Assembly (NCBI GenBank): GCA_045837725.1
Contig: JBEWZL010000294.1
Location: 248,001-312,000 of the forward strand
From: Vermamoeba vermiformis
Lineage: Eukaryota > Tubulinea > Echinamoebida
Reading direction: 5' to 3'
Length of the DNA stretch: 64,000 bases
Shown here one piece after another: positions 10,600-22,808 of this stretch (the stretch's first letter is position 1; each line of letters opens with the position of its first letter). A model generated the notes under the pieces. It worked only from the letters and a program-made list of their open reading frames with translations, was not told the DNA's origin and did not search any database. A program made the position numbers and the translations under genes.

Positions 10600-13500
10600 T
10601 TATTTAGGTCTATCAAAGCTATCAGATTTCTTCGCGGCTGCTTCCTTGTAATGACTCTCCAAGATAATTTGCAATGTCTTTAAGCGCGTGAATCTTCGCT
10701 TGCCACGGATAAACGGTGCTGTCAGCGCGGCACGTTCTGCGTTGACCACTAAATAAATGTTATGTTAGTAACGAGCTACTAGAATATGAATTATATTGAC
10801 GTACTCTTAGACAATAAGAAGTCCTTGAAGGTCTCGTCTTTCTTGAAAATTGGTGGATCCGGCAATGCAGGACCGAACTGCGGAACTCCTTCACGAACAG
10901 CCAACGCAACACTAATAACATTTAATCACGTGCTTATATCCTATTATAGTAATATTGTACTTACCGATATCTATCATCACCCACGGGCTGCACGACAATA
11001 AACACGTGCAAAAAGTCGCCGGAAATTGTTGGCGGGACAAATACTCCATCGCCCTCCAGGAACACCACGCACGTCAAGTCATTACCTAAAAAGGAAATTT
11101 TGTTAATACGACGTGACAGCAGGCGACACCTCCGTACCAATGAATCGTTTTCTCGGCAAGATCTGTTGACTGGGCTCGTCTTCAATGAATGAAAGTGGCA
11201 TGTACGTGCTGACGTGGAACATGATCTCAAAGTCCACCCAGTGCGTGTAAATCGAGTGCGTGCCGTTGTAGTCGTTCACGGTGTCGAGTTCTCCCGCGTA
11301 GTTCTGGAAGCCCTTCAACTCCACTTTCTCGCCCAAGAATTGCAAAAATTCTTCAAACTTGGGACTGCCGGTGGCTGTCAATAAGTTAGCAAAATGACAC
11401 TTTGACACGCGTGTTTGTTGACACGTGTCACAACTCGTTTAGTTCGCCCTTCTGAAGGCAAAAATATTTCTTGGTGCCGTTCACTGAACGAGTGACACGT
11501 GTCAAACAGAGTGTCTTGCACTTACGATTTCCGAGAATTTCTTCTTCGCTGGTCTGACCACCCTTCATGTAGACCATGCCAATCTTGTGACAAATGATCT
11601 TTTTGAACTGATTCTTCTGCGACCGTTCATAATCGAGCAGGTCCTTTGTAATTGTCTTGTCTTTCACCACTTGCAACTTGGATGTGGCAAAGTACTTGTT
11701 TTCTGCTTGCAAAATCTTGATGACCTTCTTAGGGTTTGCAATAATTTTAACCATTTGCAGCTCATCGACTCGAATCTACGAGAATACGCGTTAGACGATT
11801 ACCAAATAAGGCAATGGCTTACGTTAAAAGTGAAATCTCCCTGTCTCATACGGGCAATACCATATAAGGTCGTGTCATCCTTCTCGATCAAACTGATTAA
11901 AATAGGCTCACCTAAACGCAAATATTATTAGTGACTAATACTATCTTTAAATTAACACCGGATCTGGATCCGTACCAGGATAAAAGTCCAGTTCTAGAGT
12001 GCCCACAATATTGATCTGATCGAGCGGGTCTTTGTCCTTGAAGAAATTGTCTTTGTAATGGAAGCTCGTGCTCTCCGTGTCTTCAATGAACAAAATAGGC
12101 AAATGTTCGGGCTGTGGATTGTGGCCCAGTTCAGCGTAAAATAACGACGTTGCCACGGTGATTTCATCTACATTATTATGGTTTAGTATTAGTACCCGAG
12201 ACCCTTATATAAGTTAAATATAGTACCTTCACCAGGGCGTTCTTGAGGCGGGGCTGGAATTTCAAAAATAGTCAACATGTCAAGAATGTCAATCTTGCCA
12301 AAATCTTGTTGGAAAGGCTGGTATTTTTCCGCATCAGGTCGTCTGTATCGCAGCTGATGTCCAAATTAGGCAATCGTCCGGTTATAGAGGTACTTTAACT
12401 TACTCTTGACTGCGGGACATAATCCCCGGATGTAATTTGACTTTTAAAGCCGAACACGTTGATCGAGTCCACACCACGGATGTCTAAATAAGGAAATCCC
12501 ATTAGAATAGTTGCAATATATTGCGCTCTTTAGAATTAAATTCTAACTCTACGAAACTATCGCTAGCAATATTGGGTTAGATACGTCGACGTTTGTGGCG
12601 GATGTGCGAGAAGTTCTCAACCTCAAACTCAAAAGCTGAACATATCATTATTATTATGTATTACTAGTGTCGATATTATTCTAAGTATTACTAGCCAACT
12701 ACTTGAAAAAATATGCGTGTTAAATGGATGCTGAAAAAATTTCTGGCGCGAAAATTTTGTTCTAGATCAGCTACTCTGGATTGAGCCTTATGCATTCATA
12801 TTAAGAGGTCGATACTGTTCTCACCGCGCACAAAGTGTCGTCGACATGTCCTACGTACTAGTATCAGGATCAATCAAATCAGTTAAATTACGTTGCGGCG
12901 AGCGGCGTCTCAACAGCGAGGGGCGCGTAGGAATGACAACATTGCTCGGGGCTGAGTGGCGAATGATATCATCGCTGGCGTCGTTCTGACTCGCTGAATT
13001 GATCAGTCGCGGCTTGACACGTGATGCCAACTCGCTGGCACTCTTCGCGTTGCTGACAGGCGGTGCCTTGTGCGTGTCACGCTCTCGCACCGTGCCTGAT
13101 TCAGAGGTCGTGGGACTGCCCGTGTAGCGCGTTGTGTTCGGCGAAGAAGACACACCGCCAGTAGTCGCCGAGACTGACCAATCAACGCTCTCGCTGCTCG
13201 ATGTGTCGTCCGTGCCTGAAGGCATCATCTCGAACAACTTGCGCAGCTCGACGCGTGCTGAAAACGGTTTTTTGACCGAGGAACGTGTCGCCATGCGTCG
13301 TGATGCCATTGAGGCTGCTAGTGGCTTCAAACCTAAATAAGGAAGTTTGTTATATCGATCGTGCAATTCTATTGCCTATTTTTGGTAATTTTACCTTCCA
13401 AAAATTCGACAATATCGTGGTGATTGTTGGCCAAGGCCTCGTCGTAAGATGAACCTGAAAGTAAAATTAAGAACATGTTCTGTTTCCAAATAAGGAAATA

Positions 13501-14876
13501 TTGATGGTGCACGTACCATAGGGTCCTTTGAGATCGATATCGGCGTTGAAATTAATTAACAGCTGGACAATTCTTTTTTTGCCCGCACGTGCTGCCATAT
13601 GTAACGCGGTCTCTTGGTAGCTAAAAATAGACCATTAATATGACCTCTATATTACAGTATTGCTAATGTAGTTCGTACTTGTTGGTCTCATTAACTTTGG
13701 CGCCATTTTGTAATAAAAACAGTACGTTGCCTTCACCGGCACGCAATGCAGCATTGTGCAGCGGAGTTTGTCCGTGTTCGTTCTTAATATTTACATTGCA
13801 CTTTCTCTTGACCTAACAACGCAATTGAATGGTTAATTTGGCGAATATTACCATAAAAGGAAATATTGAGGGTGTAATTACCATTAAATGCAGTACGAAC
13901 ATGAGCATGTCCGAGCACGGCAAACACATTAAATAATGCAAAGGCGTCGAGCCTGAATTATTCTAAGAAATATTAAATATTAATAATCATTATCATAGGA
14001 AAAATACGGTTTGTAATCTTTACCTGTGCATCCACAGGCGCGCCTTCAACAATTAATTTTTCGCAAATTTCCAAATTTCCTCGTGCACCTATTGGTCAAA
14101 TTAAGATTATTAAGCATTCTTCGACCGGTGGAAAATTATTCAGCATTTTTCAACGGCCGTAAATCTTGATTTAATCTCGAGTGACAGATCCGATTACAAA
14201 TTCGAATTGTCATTTACGAGTATTGATTATTAGTTATTTATTATACAGCGTAATTATGCTTTTATTAAGGAACAATTATTACGATAAAAAAATTTAATCA
14301 GAATCAAATCTTTATTGGTTATTGAATCGAATTACGAAAATTTGATTGCATTAATTATCGCTTAAATATTCTTAGAAAAGTAAAACATTACCTGCACAGT
14401 GTAACGGTGTCCAGCCGTTTTTGTCTTTCGAGATCAAGGACCCTCCTTTACTGAGCAGAAAATTGAGAGAATCTTTTGAAATTAGCCGTCAATAATATGG
14501 AATATATCGGGGAATAATAGGAGTAAATTATTGAGATGATTATCTTTGTAATTTCCGGATTTCAAATTGCGGCTGATCTTCTTTAATTAATTAAACTCAC
14601 CTGCTTGATTCTCAAATGCTGCTATATGTAATGCTGTTTGTCCAAAATTATCTATCTCATTGAGTTCTGAAATATTATACGCTAACAGCCGTTTCATCTC
14701 ATCAACAGATCCCATTCTCGCTGCTTCGTGCAACGGATACAGTTGCGTGCTTGCAACTTGGACCTATTAATATTAATTATAAGCCGTGTATTGCCACAAG
14801 ACTTGGAATTCCTTACTTGAGCCGCAACGGGCCTTGACGGTCGACGTGGTGTTAATCCTTCAATTACGACCGACAT
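10600..14876 (-). CDS. Ankyrin-repeat protein with C-terminal RapGAP domain
   Basis: Many small exons; ATG at 14876 (MSVVIEGLTPRRPS). N-terminal third: about six ankyrin repeats (YPLHEAARMGSVDEMKRLL; GQTALHIAAFENQ; GWTPLHCAG; STPLHYLM; GQTPLHNAALRAGEG; ETALHMAARAGKKRIVQLL). Middle: a Ser/Arg-rich linker in one exon (about 12851-13335). C-terminal part: a Rap1GAP-type catalytic domain (TGSPKFEEFLQFLGEKVEL, YTHWVDFEIMFHVST, LPRKRFIG|NDLTCVVFLEG, FVPPTISGDFLHVFIVVQP). The Asn of G-N-D matches the catalytic asparagine thumb of Rap1GAP. It would switch off Rap-family GTPases. The gene ends ...SFDRPK at 10600. Exon borders in the linker are approximate. Treating it as one gene rests on matching phases and the lack of a start between the two halves. 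Confidence 0.75.
11398..11525 (-). repeat. Fold-back sequence with two TGACACGTGTCA palindromes inside a RapGAP intron
   Basis: This intron of the RapGAP gene is about 150 nt, longer than its 50-60 nt neighbours. It holds two copies of the palindrome TGACACGTGTCA (about 11418-11429 and 11491-11502). Their flanks are also imperfect inverted copies of each other (ACTCGTTTAGTTCG on one arm, CGTTCACTGAACGAGT on the other). The RNA could fold into a long hairpin. Looks like a small fold-back insertion. The palindrome also contains an E-box (CACGTG). Confidence 0.6.
11802..13860 (-). other. CArG-like palindromes in ankyrin-RapGAP introns
   Basis: Intronic decamers matching CC(A/T)6GG: CCAAATAAGG 11802-11811, CCAAATTAGG 12361-12370, CCAAATAAGG 13486-13495, CCATAAAAGG 13851-13860. 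A fifth, CCTAAAAAGG at 11085-11094, overlaps an acceptor. Several have the extended arms TTNCC...GGNAA. Two further introns carry near matches that run into the acceptor (about 12483 and 13331). One perfect site (CCATATAAGG, 11860-11869) is exonic. Confidence 0.7.
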
Positions 14877-14951
14877 TGCCTTATTAATAGTTGTTCATAT
14901 GTCTTCTTATTCTATTATACAACACTAGTGAGAAGAAAGGCGCAACAGAAA

Positions 14952-15062
14952 ATGTCTAAAAAGTTGCTGCCCACTCGGCAGAAGAATTTTCGCGCCCAGG
15001 AAATTAAGGAAGCTATTGCTTTGATCACGTATAATAATGAACACTATGAAGCAGCATCCTAG
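14952..15062 (+). CDS. 36-codon ORF just upstream of the SEN1-like gene (possible uORF)
   Basis: ATG TCT AAA AAG ... TCC TAG, reading MSKKLLPTRQKNFRAQEI and so on, ends 21 bp before the SEN1 ATG on the same strand. It lies in the narrow gap to the divergent ankyrin-RapGAP gene. It could be a regulatory upstream ORF, a small protein, or chance. No homology recognised. Confidence 0.3.
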   Translation: MSKKLLPTRQKNFRAQEIKEAIALITYNNEHYEAAS

Positions 15063-15083
15063 TAGATAATATTGAATGCAACA

Positions 15084-18000
15084 ATGAGCGAAAAGAAGCA
15101 GGCTTCTATTCAATCATTTTTGAAGCCTGTAAAATCGTCGATCGACCTGCCCATCCACACCCCTAGTGCTCCTGAACTTAAATTAATTAATAGAATTGTA
15201 AATAAAAATGCCAAGTCTCATATCTGGTGCGGAGATTCTTCAGATGTCGAAGGTAAGATCCAGAATATTCAGAATAAATTCTGCGCAATAATTAACCACT
15301 CAAAACAAATAGAAATTATGGATTTTATATTTGGGCGGGCTGAGAAAAATAATGATCCATTGGTAACCCAATTTCTGAAGCGGATGTCAGTGGAACTTGG
15401 TCAATGCGTAGATTGGTATGGCTTCTAAAATTCTCAATATTCCTAACTAATATCTACAATATAGCCTCGATCAATATTATGCCTATATTTCTCGAATACA
15501 AAGCTCTTCGTTGATGGACAGTCAAGCTGGTGATACCTCGTTACTCGTGGATCGACTACAACACTGGAATATTGAACGATTAACAACGGGATTTAAATTA
15601 ATAGAAGAGTGCGAGGGCGATGCACGATTGAATTATATTGAAGACATGCTTGTTCCGAATTGGCAAATAGTCTGTCTCGAGACATTAAAAGATATAAATT
15701 ATCTGCAAGCTCCTCCAATACAAAAGGCATTTACAAAGGTATATTAGCACCTCTATTATGATTTTTAATTAATATCAATGGTTAATTCTTCATTATTTAG
15801 ACGTTTGTTAACATTTTGGCCACGCATAATGTCACCGTATCACACAATGCACCAGGCTTGTATTACTTATTATTCCACCACGAACTAGATTTGAGGTACC
15901 GGCTACACCATATTGTTATAGTTATCTAATGAATATAATAGGGAGTGGGCTTTTTCTACAGTGGACAACTTCAACATTGACACGGGTTCAAATATTTTTG
16001 AGAAATTGTTACCAGTCCTGCGAAATATATTAGGTAATACACACTATACTTAGCGTATAATATTCACGATGTATAACGAATTGCGCAGGATTTTTAAAGA
16101 AAGAGGAAGATCTAACCTTGCTGGGCGTTACGAAAGCCAATAACGTATTACTAGAAGGTATGTTAGATATATTCATAGTTTCTAGGTGCTAATATATATT
16201 ATTACATAGGCCTATGCATTATAATAACAAAATTAGCGTCAGAATTAGTAACTGTATTCTTATGCTCGTTTCCTGGAATTTTACAGACGATTATTGCATT
16301 GTCCTTAAGCTTGCCAGACCTAAAATTGGCAATATTAACGACATTAGAATACGTATTGCAAATCGATGATGTTTGGAACGACCAAGATCCGAAATTTATC
16401 TCCGATTGGTTAATGACAATTAAGCCCAGCGGACTCAATCAAGAAACGCGAACAAAAATGTTTAATATCTTTAAACGAATGTTAGAAACCGTTGATATTG
16501 ACGGTAAGTCGGTCCTAGTCACGTAACATAAATTTATTTCCTTTTTTAGACAAGCAACTTGTTCCGTTTCAACGATCTCTCTTGGATTATTTGCAACGAA
16601 TGTCGAATAATCAAGCTAACGATATCATAATCTCAACGATATTAAAAGAGTAAGTCAATTCAACAAAATATTTACAGTCCGTTAATACTATTTTTAGCTA
16701 TGGCAACAACGCTGACGTTGCCATCGCATTATGCAACACGTGGTCATTATTAGCATTGAATATGGCAAGTCAAAAGAATGAAGGTGCAATATCGTTGTGT
16801 CAAAAGGCATTAGAATACGATACATTGAAAGCGATGAATTTTATCGACGCCGTGTTCAAGCACCAACATCCGAGGTAATTTCCTTATATGGTAATATACG
16901 ATCTAACATTCGCTAGAATTCAACACGAGTGGGCATTGCCGCTATGGCGCGCGATATTGCATACTCAACACGAGCTACCAGCAAGCATTAATGACGCGAT
17001 AATCCTGTCGGTCGGAGCACTAGTTTTGGTCGATTTGAACGATCACAAACTCAAAGTTGAGAAGATTTGCACGACTCTACGAGAAGTATTCGTCGGCTTC
17101 GAGGTATTTTTGAAGAGACTCGTGGTGAACATTCATTTGTTGGAAGGATTTGTCAGCGAGACTACCTTGCCCTCTGTCATGTTTTACTTGTTGTCGAGCT
17201 CTCACAAAGAAATTCATACTCATTCCTTAGAGCTATACAAAAAGTAGGTGCCATTGACATATCAATCGATATAAGGTGGTTTACTAAATATGGTTATCTT
17301 AGGTGGAGTCATTCGAACACATTGCACGACTGCATTTCCTACGCGTTAGACAATCACAAAAAAGAATTCTTGGAAAGTGTTCAAGGTGCACTAGCTGAAG
17401 TGCTCAAGTACTATTTGCACGGTTACAAGAGTTCTGTGTCAAAAATATTGTTCACATTGGCCGGCATTGTGATTCATCTTAACCCCGAAGAAAGTGACCT
17501 CGATCAATTGACACTCACGTTAACATGGGATTTATTGGCTACATTTATGATATGCTTTCAGGTACGTCGTTGTTATTGAAGGTCTTCCGTTAATTTCCTT
17601 TTTAGGAAATGAAATTCGGCGATGATGCAAACGCGCTCGTGTCGAGATTTTTCAAACTGTTTGAAGCAACACTAGAAACCATCTCGAAATTTCCAGACTC
17701 GCAGATCTTCAGCGACGTCATTCAGAAGCCTATTTGGCAACAATACGTTGAATTCTTTTCGGACATTCCCGATGACTTTAAGGGACTCTGGACCAAGCAG
17801 CTGCAAATGATAGCCTCATGTATGTATCTCCCAATCAATATTTCCATTCACTAACGATTAAACAGTCCTTCGGCTATATGACGAAGACAGTCTCGACAGT
17901 ATTATTGCGTACTGTCAAACATACTTGGCCGGCTTTAGGAAGTATTGGGAAGAGCTGTTAGAAAAGACGAGCACTAAGACATCGTTGAGTGCCGTGTTGG

Positions 18001-21000
18001 ATAACTTGCCGACAGCCAGTCAATTGAACATTGATTTGAACGAGAGTCAGGGCTCCACGAGTGACTTGCCGCCAGTGAAGCTCGAACAAGAGCAGCACGT
18101 GACTGAAATCGACGATTATGACCTGTTTGATGACATTACGGAGGAGCCTTTGCAAGCCCCTAATAGAGTAGTCAGTAAGTATTGTGCACTAATTAGAATC
18201 ACACTGGCCTCGTACTCATTGACTTGACAGAAAATGCGCTGCAAACAATGATGGACAATCAAAAAATGACCAAAGAGATGCACACAAAGAAAGAAGCGTT
18301 TGACAAACATCATAACAAGCCTTCTCCATTTGCGAACTTGTTTGAGATGAAACCATTGCGGTCCAAAAAATCCAAGCCTATTTCCATCAGTTTGCCGTTC
18401 AAACAGCCGCAACAACAAGCTGCAGCGCACCACGCACATCACGTGCCTGCGAATAATCATCAGCCACAACCAACGGGCCAACAACAAGGTCAAACAGCTG
18501 TTCGTCCCAGACCTCGATTTCCGACTCGTCGCGGTGGTCCTTCGTTGATTGACAAGCTGAAAAAAGAAGTCGCAAAGATTTCAGTGAAAAATGCTGCCGT
18601 TGACATGCCACGAGTACCGCCCCGAAGTTATTCTCCGCCAATCAGATCGGTTTACTCGCACACCAGGGTAACTTATACAACCTCGCATTACTCTATATAA
18701 ATACTAATACAATATGATAGAGCATTGCTGAGCCTGAAAGAGAAAGGCGTCAAACAGTGGTGCTCGACAAAGGCAAAGACGAACGAATTGCATTCCGCGA
18801 AAAACAACGCGAATCGGCCAAGCGAAGAGCACTGTTCTTTCCTTCTTTGCAACAATTTCATCAACAGATACTTAAATGGGACTATAAGAAACTCGATCAA
18901 CAGACCAACGTAAGAAACTGAAACTACCCTAAAATCAATACTAATATATTGATCTTAGACTACCTCATTGACGACAGTCCCTGACAACTTTGAGGACATT
19001 GACGAGTACAAAGAGGTGTTTTATCCGTTGTTAGTCGAAGAATTCAAAGCACTGCTGGAGCGCGGCAAACGAGAAGAAAACGGTACGATATTTCCTTATT
19101 TGGTAATAATCTTCTTCGGGTTCTAATAGATTGTAGATGCAAATATACCGTGCAAATTCAAGTGTTTGAGACGTACATTGGGCGATTACTTTGCGGAAGT
19201 TATTTTGACGGATCTGCCTCCAAATCACAACTACAACATGTTCTCGGAAAGTGACATGGTCCTAATCTCACAAGAAGATGTACGTCCATCATCATTACAT
19301 AGTGCGTTACTAATTTATGTTTTAGCCTACGGATGAAAATTTGAAAAGCTATGTGCTCGGAATAATCGAAAAAATGACGTTTTTGGACAAGTCAATTTTA
19401 GTCAAAACAACCAAGGGTGATTTATCCGCGTGGATTCGTGAAGGCGGCTCGTATTATCTAAAAAAGGCAAGTCTGATTCACCAGTATAATTCCGCTCATT
19501 TTAACCGGTTAAATTAGATGGAACACATTAGCACTATTAACCGTGAATATCAAAGTCTTGCCGCGGTAGAAAATCTTCGTTTACGACAACAAATTTTATC
19601 ACCAGCAGCTCACAATTATAAACTCACACTCGACAAACCGTTCAAGTCACAACTGGCTCGCATGTACAACACTTCACAGCTCGCGGCCATCGATGTAAGC
19701 AATACTTATTCGACTATTTGAATGACCTTATACTCACAATGCCGGCTGTTACTAGGCGTCGGTGTCGAATGAAGGATTTGTTTTGATTCAAGGTCCACCG
19801 GGCACGGGCAAGACGAAGACTATCGAAGGTATTTTGTCCGTGTTGTTGATGAACAAAGCACGGGATGACGATGCCAACACGAACATTGACGAGCTCAAGT
19901 CACCGCACATTAGTGAAAAGATCTTAGTCGTTGCGCCCTCCAATGCAGCAGTGGACGAATTGGCAGCGAGACTGACCACTAAAGGGCTCATATTGTTGAA
20001 CGAACACGACATCGACCTCGTCAAAAGTAACAAATTTTCACTCGAGACCAAGAGCACATTTAGATTCACGTTCGATGAGTCGATTCAATGCTACAGGTAG
20101 GTACCGGGACTTGCCTTTTATGGTAATAACTGGTGTCAGGTACTTTCCAAATACGGTGCGAGTCGGCCCTGCACAAAAGAACATGCCTGAACATTTGCAG
20201 CGAATCAGCATTGAGAACTTAATTAACGCAAAGCTGACCGAACAAGCTCGACACGAAGGTACGACAGATCATTTTACCAAATTAGGAAATACTCTAACAG
20301 TAAGCAGAGTTCAAAGAGCTCGAGCGAATGAGCAACTCGCTGGACTCAAATGCACCAAGGCCGCCAATGTCAAGAGCAGTGTACAACCAAGAAAAGAAGA
20401 AAAGTCGTGCTGAGGAGTTGGAAGAGAAGTCAAAGCAGCGAAAATCCATTGAAATTTCGATTCTGAGCAAAGCCACTATTGTCTGCACTACTCTCAGCAG
20501 CAGCGGTCACGAATTATTTTCAAAACTTACGCACGGATTTGACACGGTCATTATTGATGAGGCTGCACAGGTACGTATTACGCTACCATTGCCTTTTTTG
20601 GAAATAACCAACATGTGACTTCTATTAGGCCGTTGAATTGTCCACATTGATTCCCTTGCGGTACAATTGCAAACGATGTATAATGGTTGGAGATCCAAAT
20701 GTAAGGCAACTTAGGTTAGCTGTGAGAATTTTATTGATTTATTTCCTTTTTTAGCAATTACCGGCGACAGTATTGAGCAAGACCGCAGCCAGCTTCAAAT
20801 ACGAGCAAAGTTTGTTCCAACGATTCGTAAACAACGGATACAAGCCCGTGTTGTTGACGGTGCAGTATCGCATGCATCCTGCCATCAGGAAATTTCCTGG
20901 AAAACACTTTTACAACGACGAGCTGCGCGACGGAATCACTGAACAGGATCGCGAGTGTGAATTTCACGGAAATCCATGTTTCAAACCCACGTGCTTCTTC

Positions 21001-21673
21001 GACATCAAACAGAGCGTGCAGTCCCAAAAAGCTGGTACGTAGCCCATATTACCGTATTTGGCAATACCCTAACACCTCCCTTCAGGATCCACCTCACTTC
21101 GCAACACAATGGAGGCTCAATTTATTGCCAAGTTAATTGAAAAACTCATCGAGATGTATCCGACCATCGACGTAAGTACAGCAATGCAGTCCATTACCAA
21201 ATATAGTAATAACACTTGCTTGTGCAGTTCGAGAATCAGATCGGCGTGCTCAGTCCGTACAAGCAACAGTTGGACGAGCTGCGCACTCAAATCAACAGAC
21301 AACTCTCGAAGAACAATGCCGTGGACGAGACAGTCATCAAGTCCATTGAAATCAACACTGTCGATGGGTTTCAAGGCCGCGAGAAAAATATCATCATTTT
21401 CTCGTGCGTGAGAGCTGCTGGTAAGAAATTGCCTAATTTGGCAATCGGAGCTTTGGATACTGATGTAATATCATTTCCTCTTTAGGTAGTGGCAACTCGA
21501 TTGGTTTCTTATCGGATGTTCGTCGTATGAACGTCGCATTGACACGTGCCAAAATGTCACTCTGGGTGGTCGGCAATTCTGTTTCACTGAAAAACAACTC
21601 TCACTGGCGAGATTTCTTGCACTACATGCGCCAAACCGATTCTAATATCCTTTTAAACAATAGCAATCCATAA
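15084..21673 (+). CDS. Senataxin/SEN1-type superfamily 1B RNA/DNA helicase
   Basis: A long gene of more than 20 short introns. The ATG at 15084 gives MSEKKQASIQSFLKP, a PIP-box-like start (Q6, I9, F12, L13). A large helical N-terminal region, about 1,200 residues as in Sen1/senataxin, is followed by the UPF1-like helicase core. Motif I is IQGPPGTGKTKT (about 19790). Motif II is VIIDEAAQ (20550). Motif III is GDPNQLPATVLSK across the intron at 20700-20755. Then come QYRMHPAIRKFPGKHFY (20865), NTVDGFQGREKNIIIFSCVRA (21355) and SDVRRMNVALTRAK (21510). The gene ends ...NNSNP at 21673. The family resolves R-loops and helps RNA polymerase II termination. At least six introns contain a CArG-like palindrome. 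Confidence 0.92.
16878..21445 (+). other. Series of CArG-like palindromes in SEN1 introns
   Basis: Intronic sites matching CC(A/T)6GG: CCTTATATGG 16882-16891, CCTTATTTGG 19094-19103, CCTTTTATGG 20114-20123, CCAAATTAGG 20277-20286, CCTTTTTTGG 20592-20601, CCTAATTTGG 21432-21441. CCTTTTTAGG at 17597-17606 spans an acceptor. Near matches: CCGTATTTGG 21052-21061 and CCAAATATAG 21197-21206. Arms usually extend the dyad, as in ATTTCCTTATTTGGTAAT and ATTGCCTAATTTGGCAAT. Most lie 5-25 nt after the 5' splice site. Confidence 0.8.
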
Positions 21674-21734
21674 TATATCAGACCTCTTATTATTACTTTT
21701 CCTTAACTAACGTCCACTGCTCGAAGTTGACAAT

Positions 21735-22697
21735 ATGAGCTCGTTTTTCAAGAGCATTGAAGAGGCCAAGTCTGATGAGCCCAGCGCGGAGAAAGAGAAC
21801 AAAACGAGAGGGACCAAACGGAAGTTAATTGACGAGACTAGGATCACGTTTAATACCAACACCGATGACAATGCTGACATTGATTTGAATGAAGATAATA
21901 ATACGAATACTATTACTAATAATAACAATAATAATACTAATGAATCGAGTGGCGATGACAGTTATTACCAGTGGAAAAGAAAGCGGCGGAAGATTGACAA
22001 TGACACGCGTCAAAGTGTCAATTCAGAGCCTTTGTTCGATCTGAACAGCGACAACGCCACTGACATTCCGTACGACACTGCAAATGACACGTTGAATGTG
22101 CCATCAGATGACATCGCGCGGCTGACAGTAACGCCGCCTGTAGAACGAAAGAAATCTCCCGCGAGATCTGACGGAGATCACGTGACTAGCGGTGGTGGAG
22201 AACGATCGATCAGACGAATTGACTTCGCAGCGCTGAGAAAGGAAAAAGAGCGCGAGGCACGTGCAGCTGCCAAACTCAAAACTAGCGGTGAACAGCCCAG
22301 ACCAGCGTCTTTAAGAGGAAGTAGCGGAGGTACTTCCTTAAAAGGAAATAATGACGAACAAGTGCCACGGCAGACAATCGTGCGTGAATTCAAAAGACCC
22401 GGAATAGCTAGATCTGGTTCCGGCTCAGGAATGACACGTGTCACTTCACCACCTCCGCCGACATATCACCAGCCGAGCTCCAGTCCCAAGAAGAAAAAAC
22501 AATTGCAAACACTCACCACGGACAATTTCTTCGACACCACGCCCTCAGTGTTTGTGCCCAAAAAGCCACCCACAACGAACCCGCCAAAAGACCCTGCGCC
22601 GAGTAAAGTTGCGGCCCCGAAACGTCCAGCAGCGCCAGCCCCAAAGAAAAATAGCGGCAATGTTTTGGACAGCATTTTGAGCTCCATGACGAAGTAA
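21735..22697 (+). CDS. Unrecognised, mostly disordered nuclear-type protein
   Basis: Single-exon ORF of 320 aa starting 61 bp after the SEN1 stop (MSSFFKSIEEAKSDEPSAE). It is low-complexity: an Asn/Thr/Asp run (about residues 45-75), a bipartite NLS-like WKRKRRK, a charged helix (FAALRKEKEREARAAAKL), then Pro/Lys-rich sequence ending VLDSILSSMTK. No domain recognised. It follows SEN1 so closely that they may share a transcript or the terminator/promoter region. A perfect CArG decamer (CCTTAAAAGG, 22336-22345) lies in the coding sequence after a GT. Splicing out the obvious 44-nt segment would break the frame, so I read it as exon. Confidence 0.65.
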   Translation: MSSFFKSIEEAKSDEPSAEKENKTRGTKRKLIDETRITFNTNTDDNADIDLNEDNNTNTITNNNNNNTNESSGDDSYYQWKRKRRKIDNDTRQSVNSEPLFDLNSDNATDIPYDTANDTLNVPSDDIARLTVTPPVERKKSPARSDGDHVTSGGGERSIRRIDFAALRKEKEREARAAAKLKTSGEQPRPASLRGSSGGTSLKGNNDEQVPRQTIVREFKRPGIARSGSGSGMTRVTSPPPPTYHQPSSSPKKKKQLQTLTTDNFFDTTPSVFVPKKPPTTNPPKDPAPSKVAAPKRPAAPAPKKNSGNVLDSILSSMTK

Positions 22698-22808
22698 GTT
22701 TCAAAATGCAGATCTGTAAATAAACCTTGTACAAATGGCATTGTAAGACGACTACGTGATATGAATATCTATTTATTATGAATATCTCACTGACAGAACA
22801 GGTCTGTA

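Noticed and set aside
22330-22373. Intron-like GT...CAG segment with a CArG decamer inside the gene at 21735-22697
   Set aside because: Its length is not a multiple of three and removing it leads to an early stop; read as exon.
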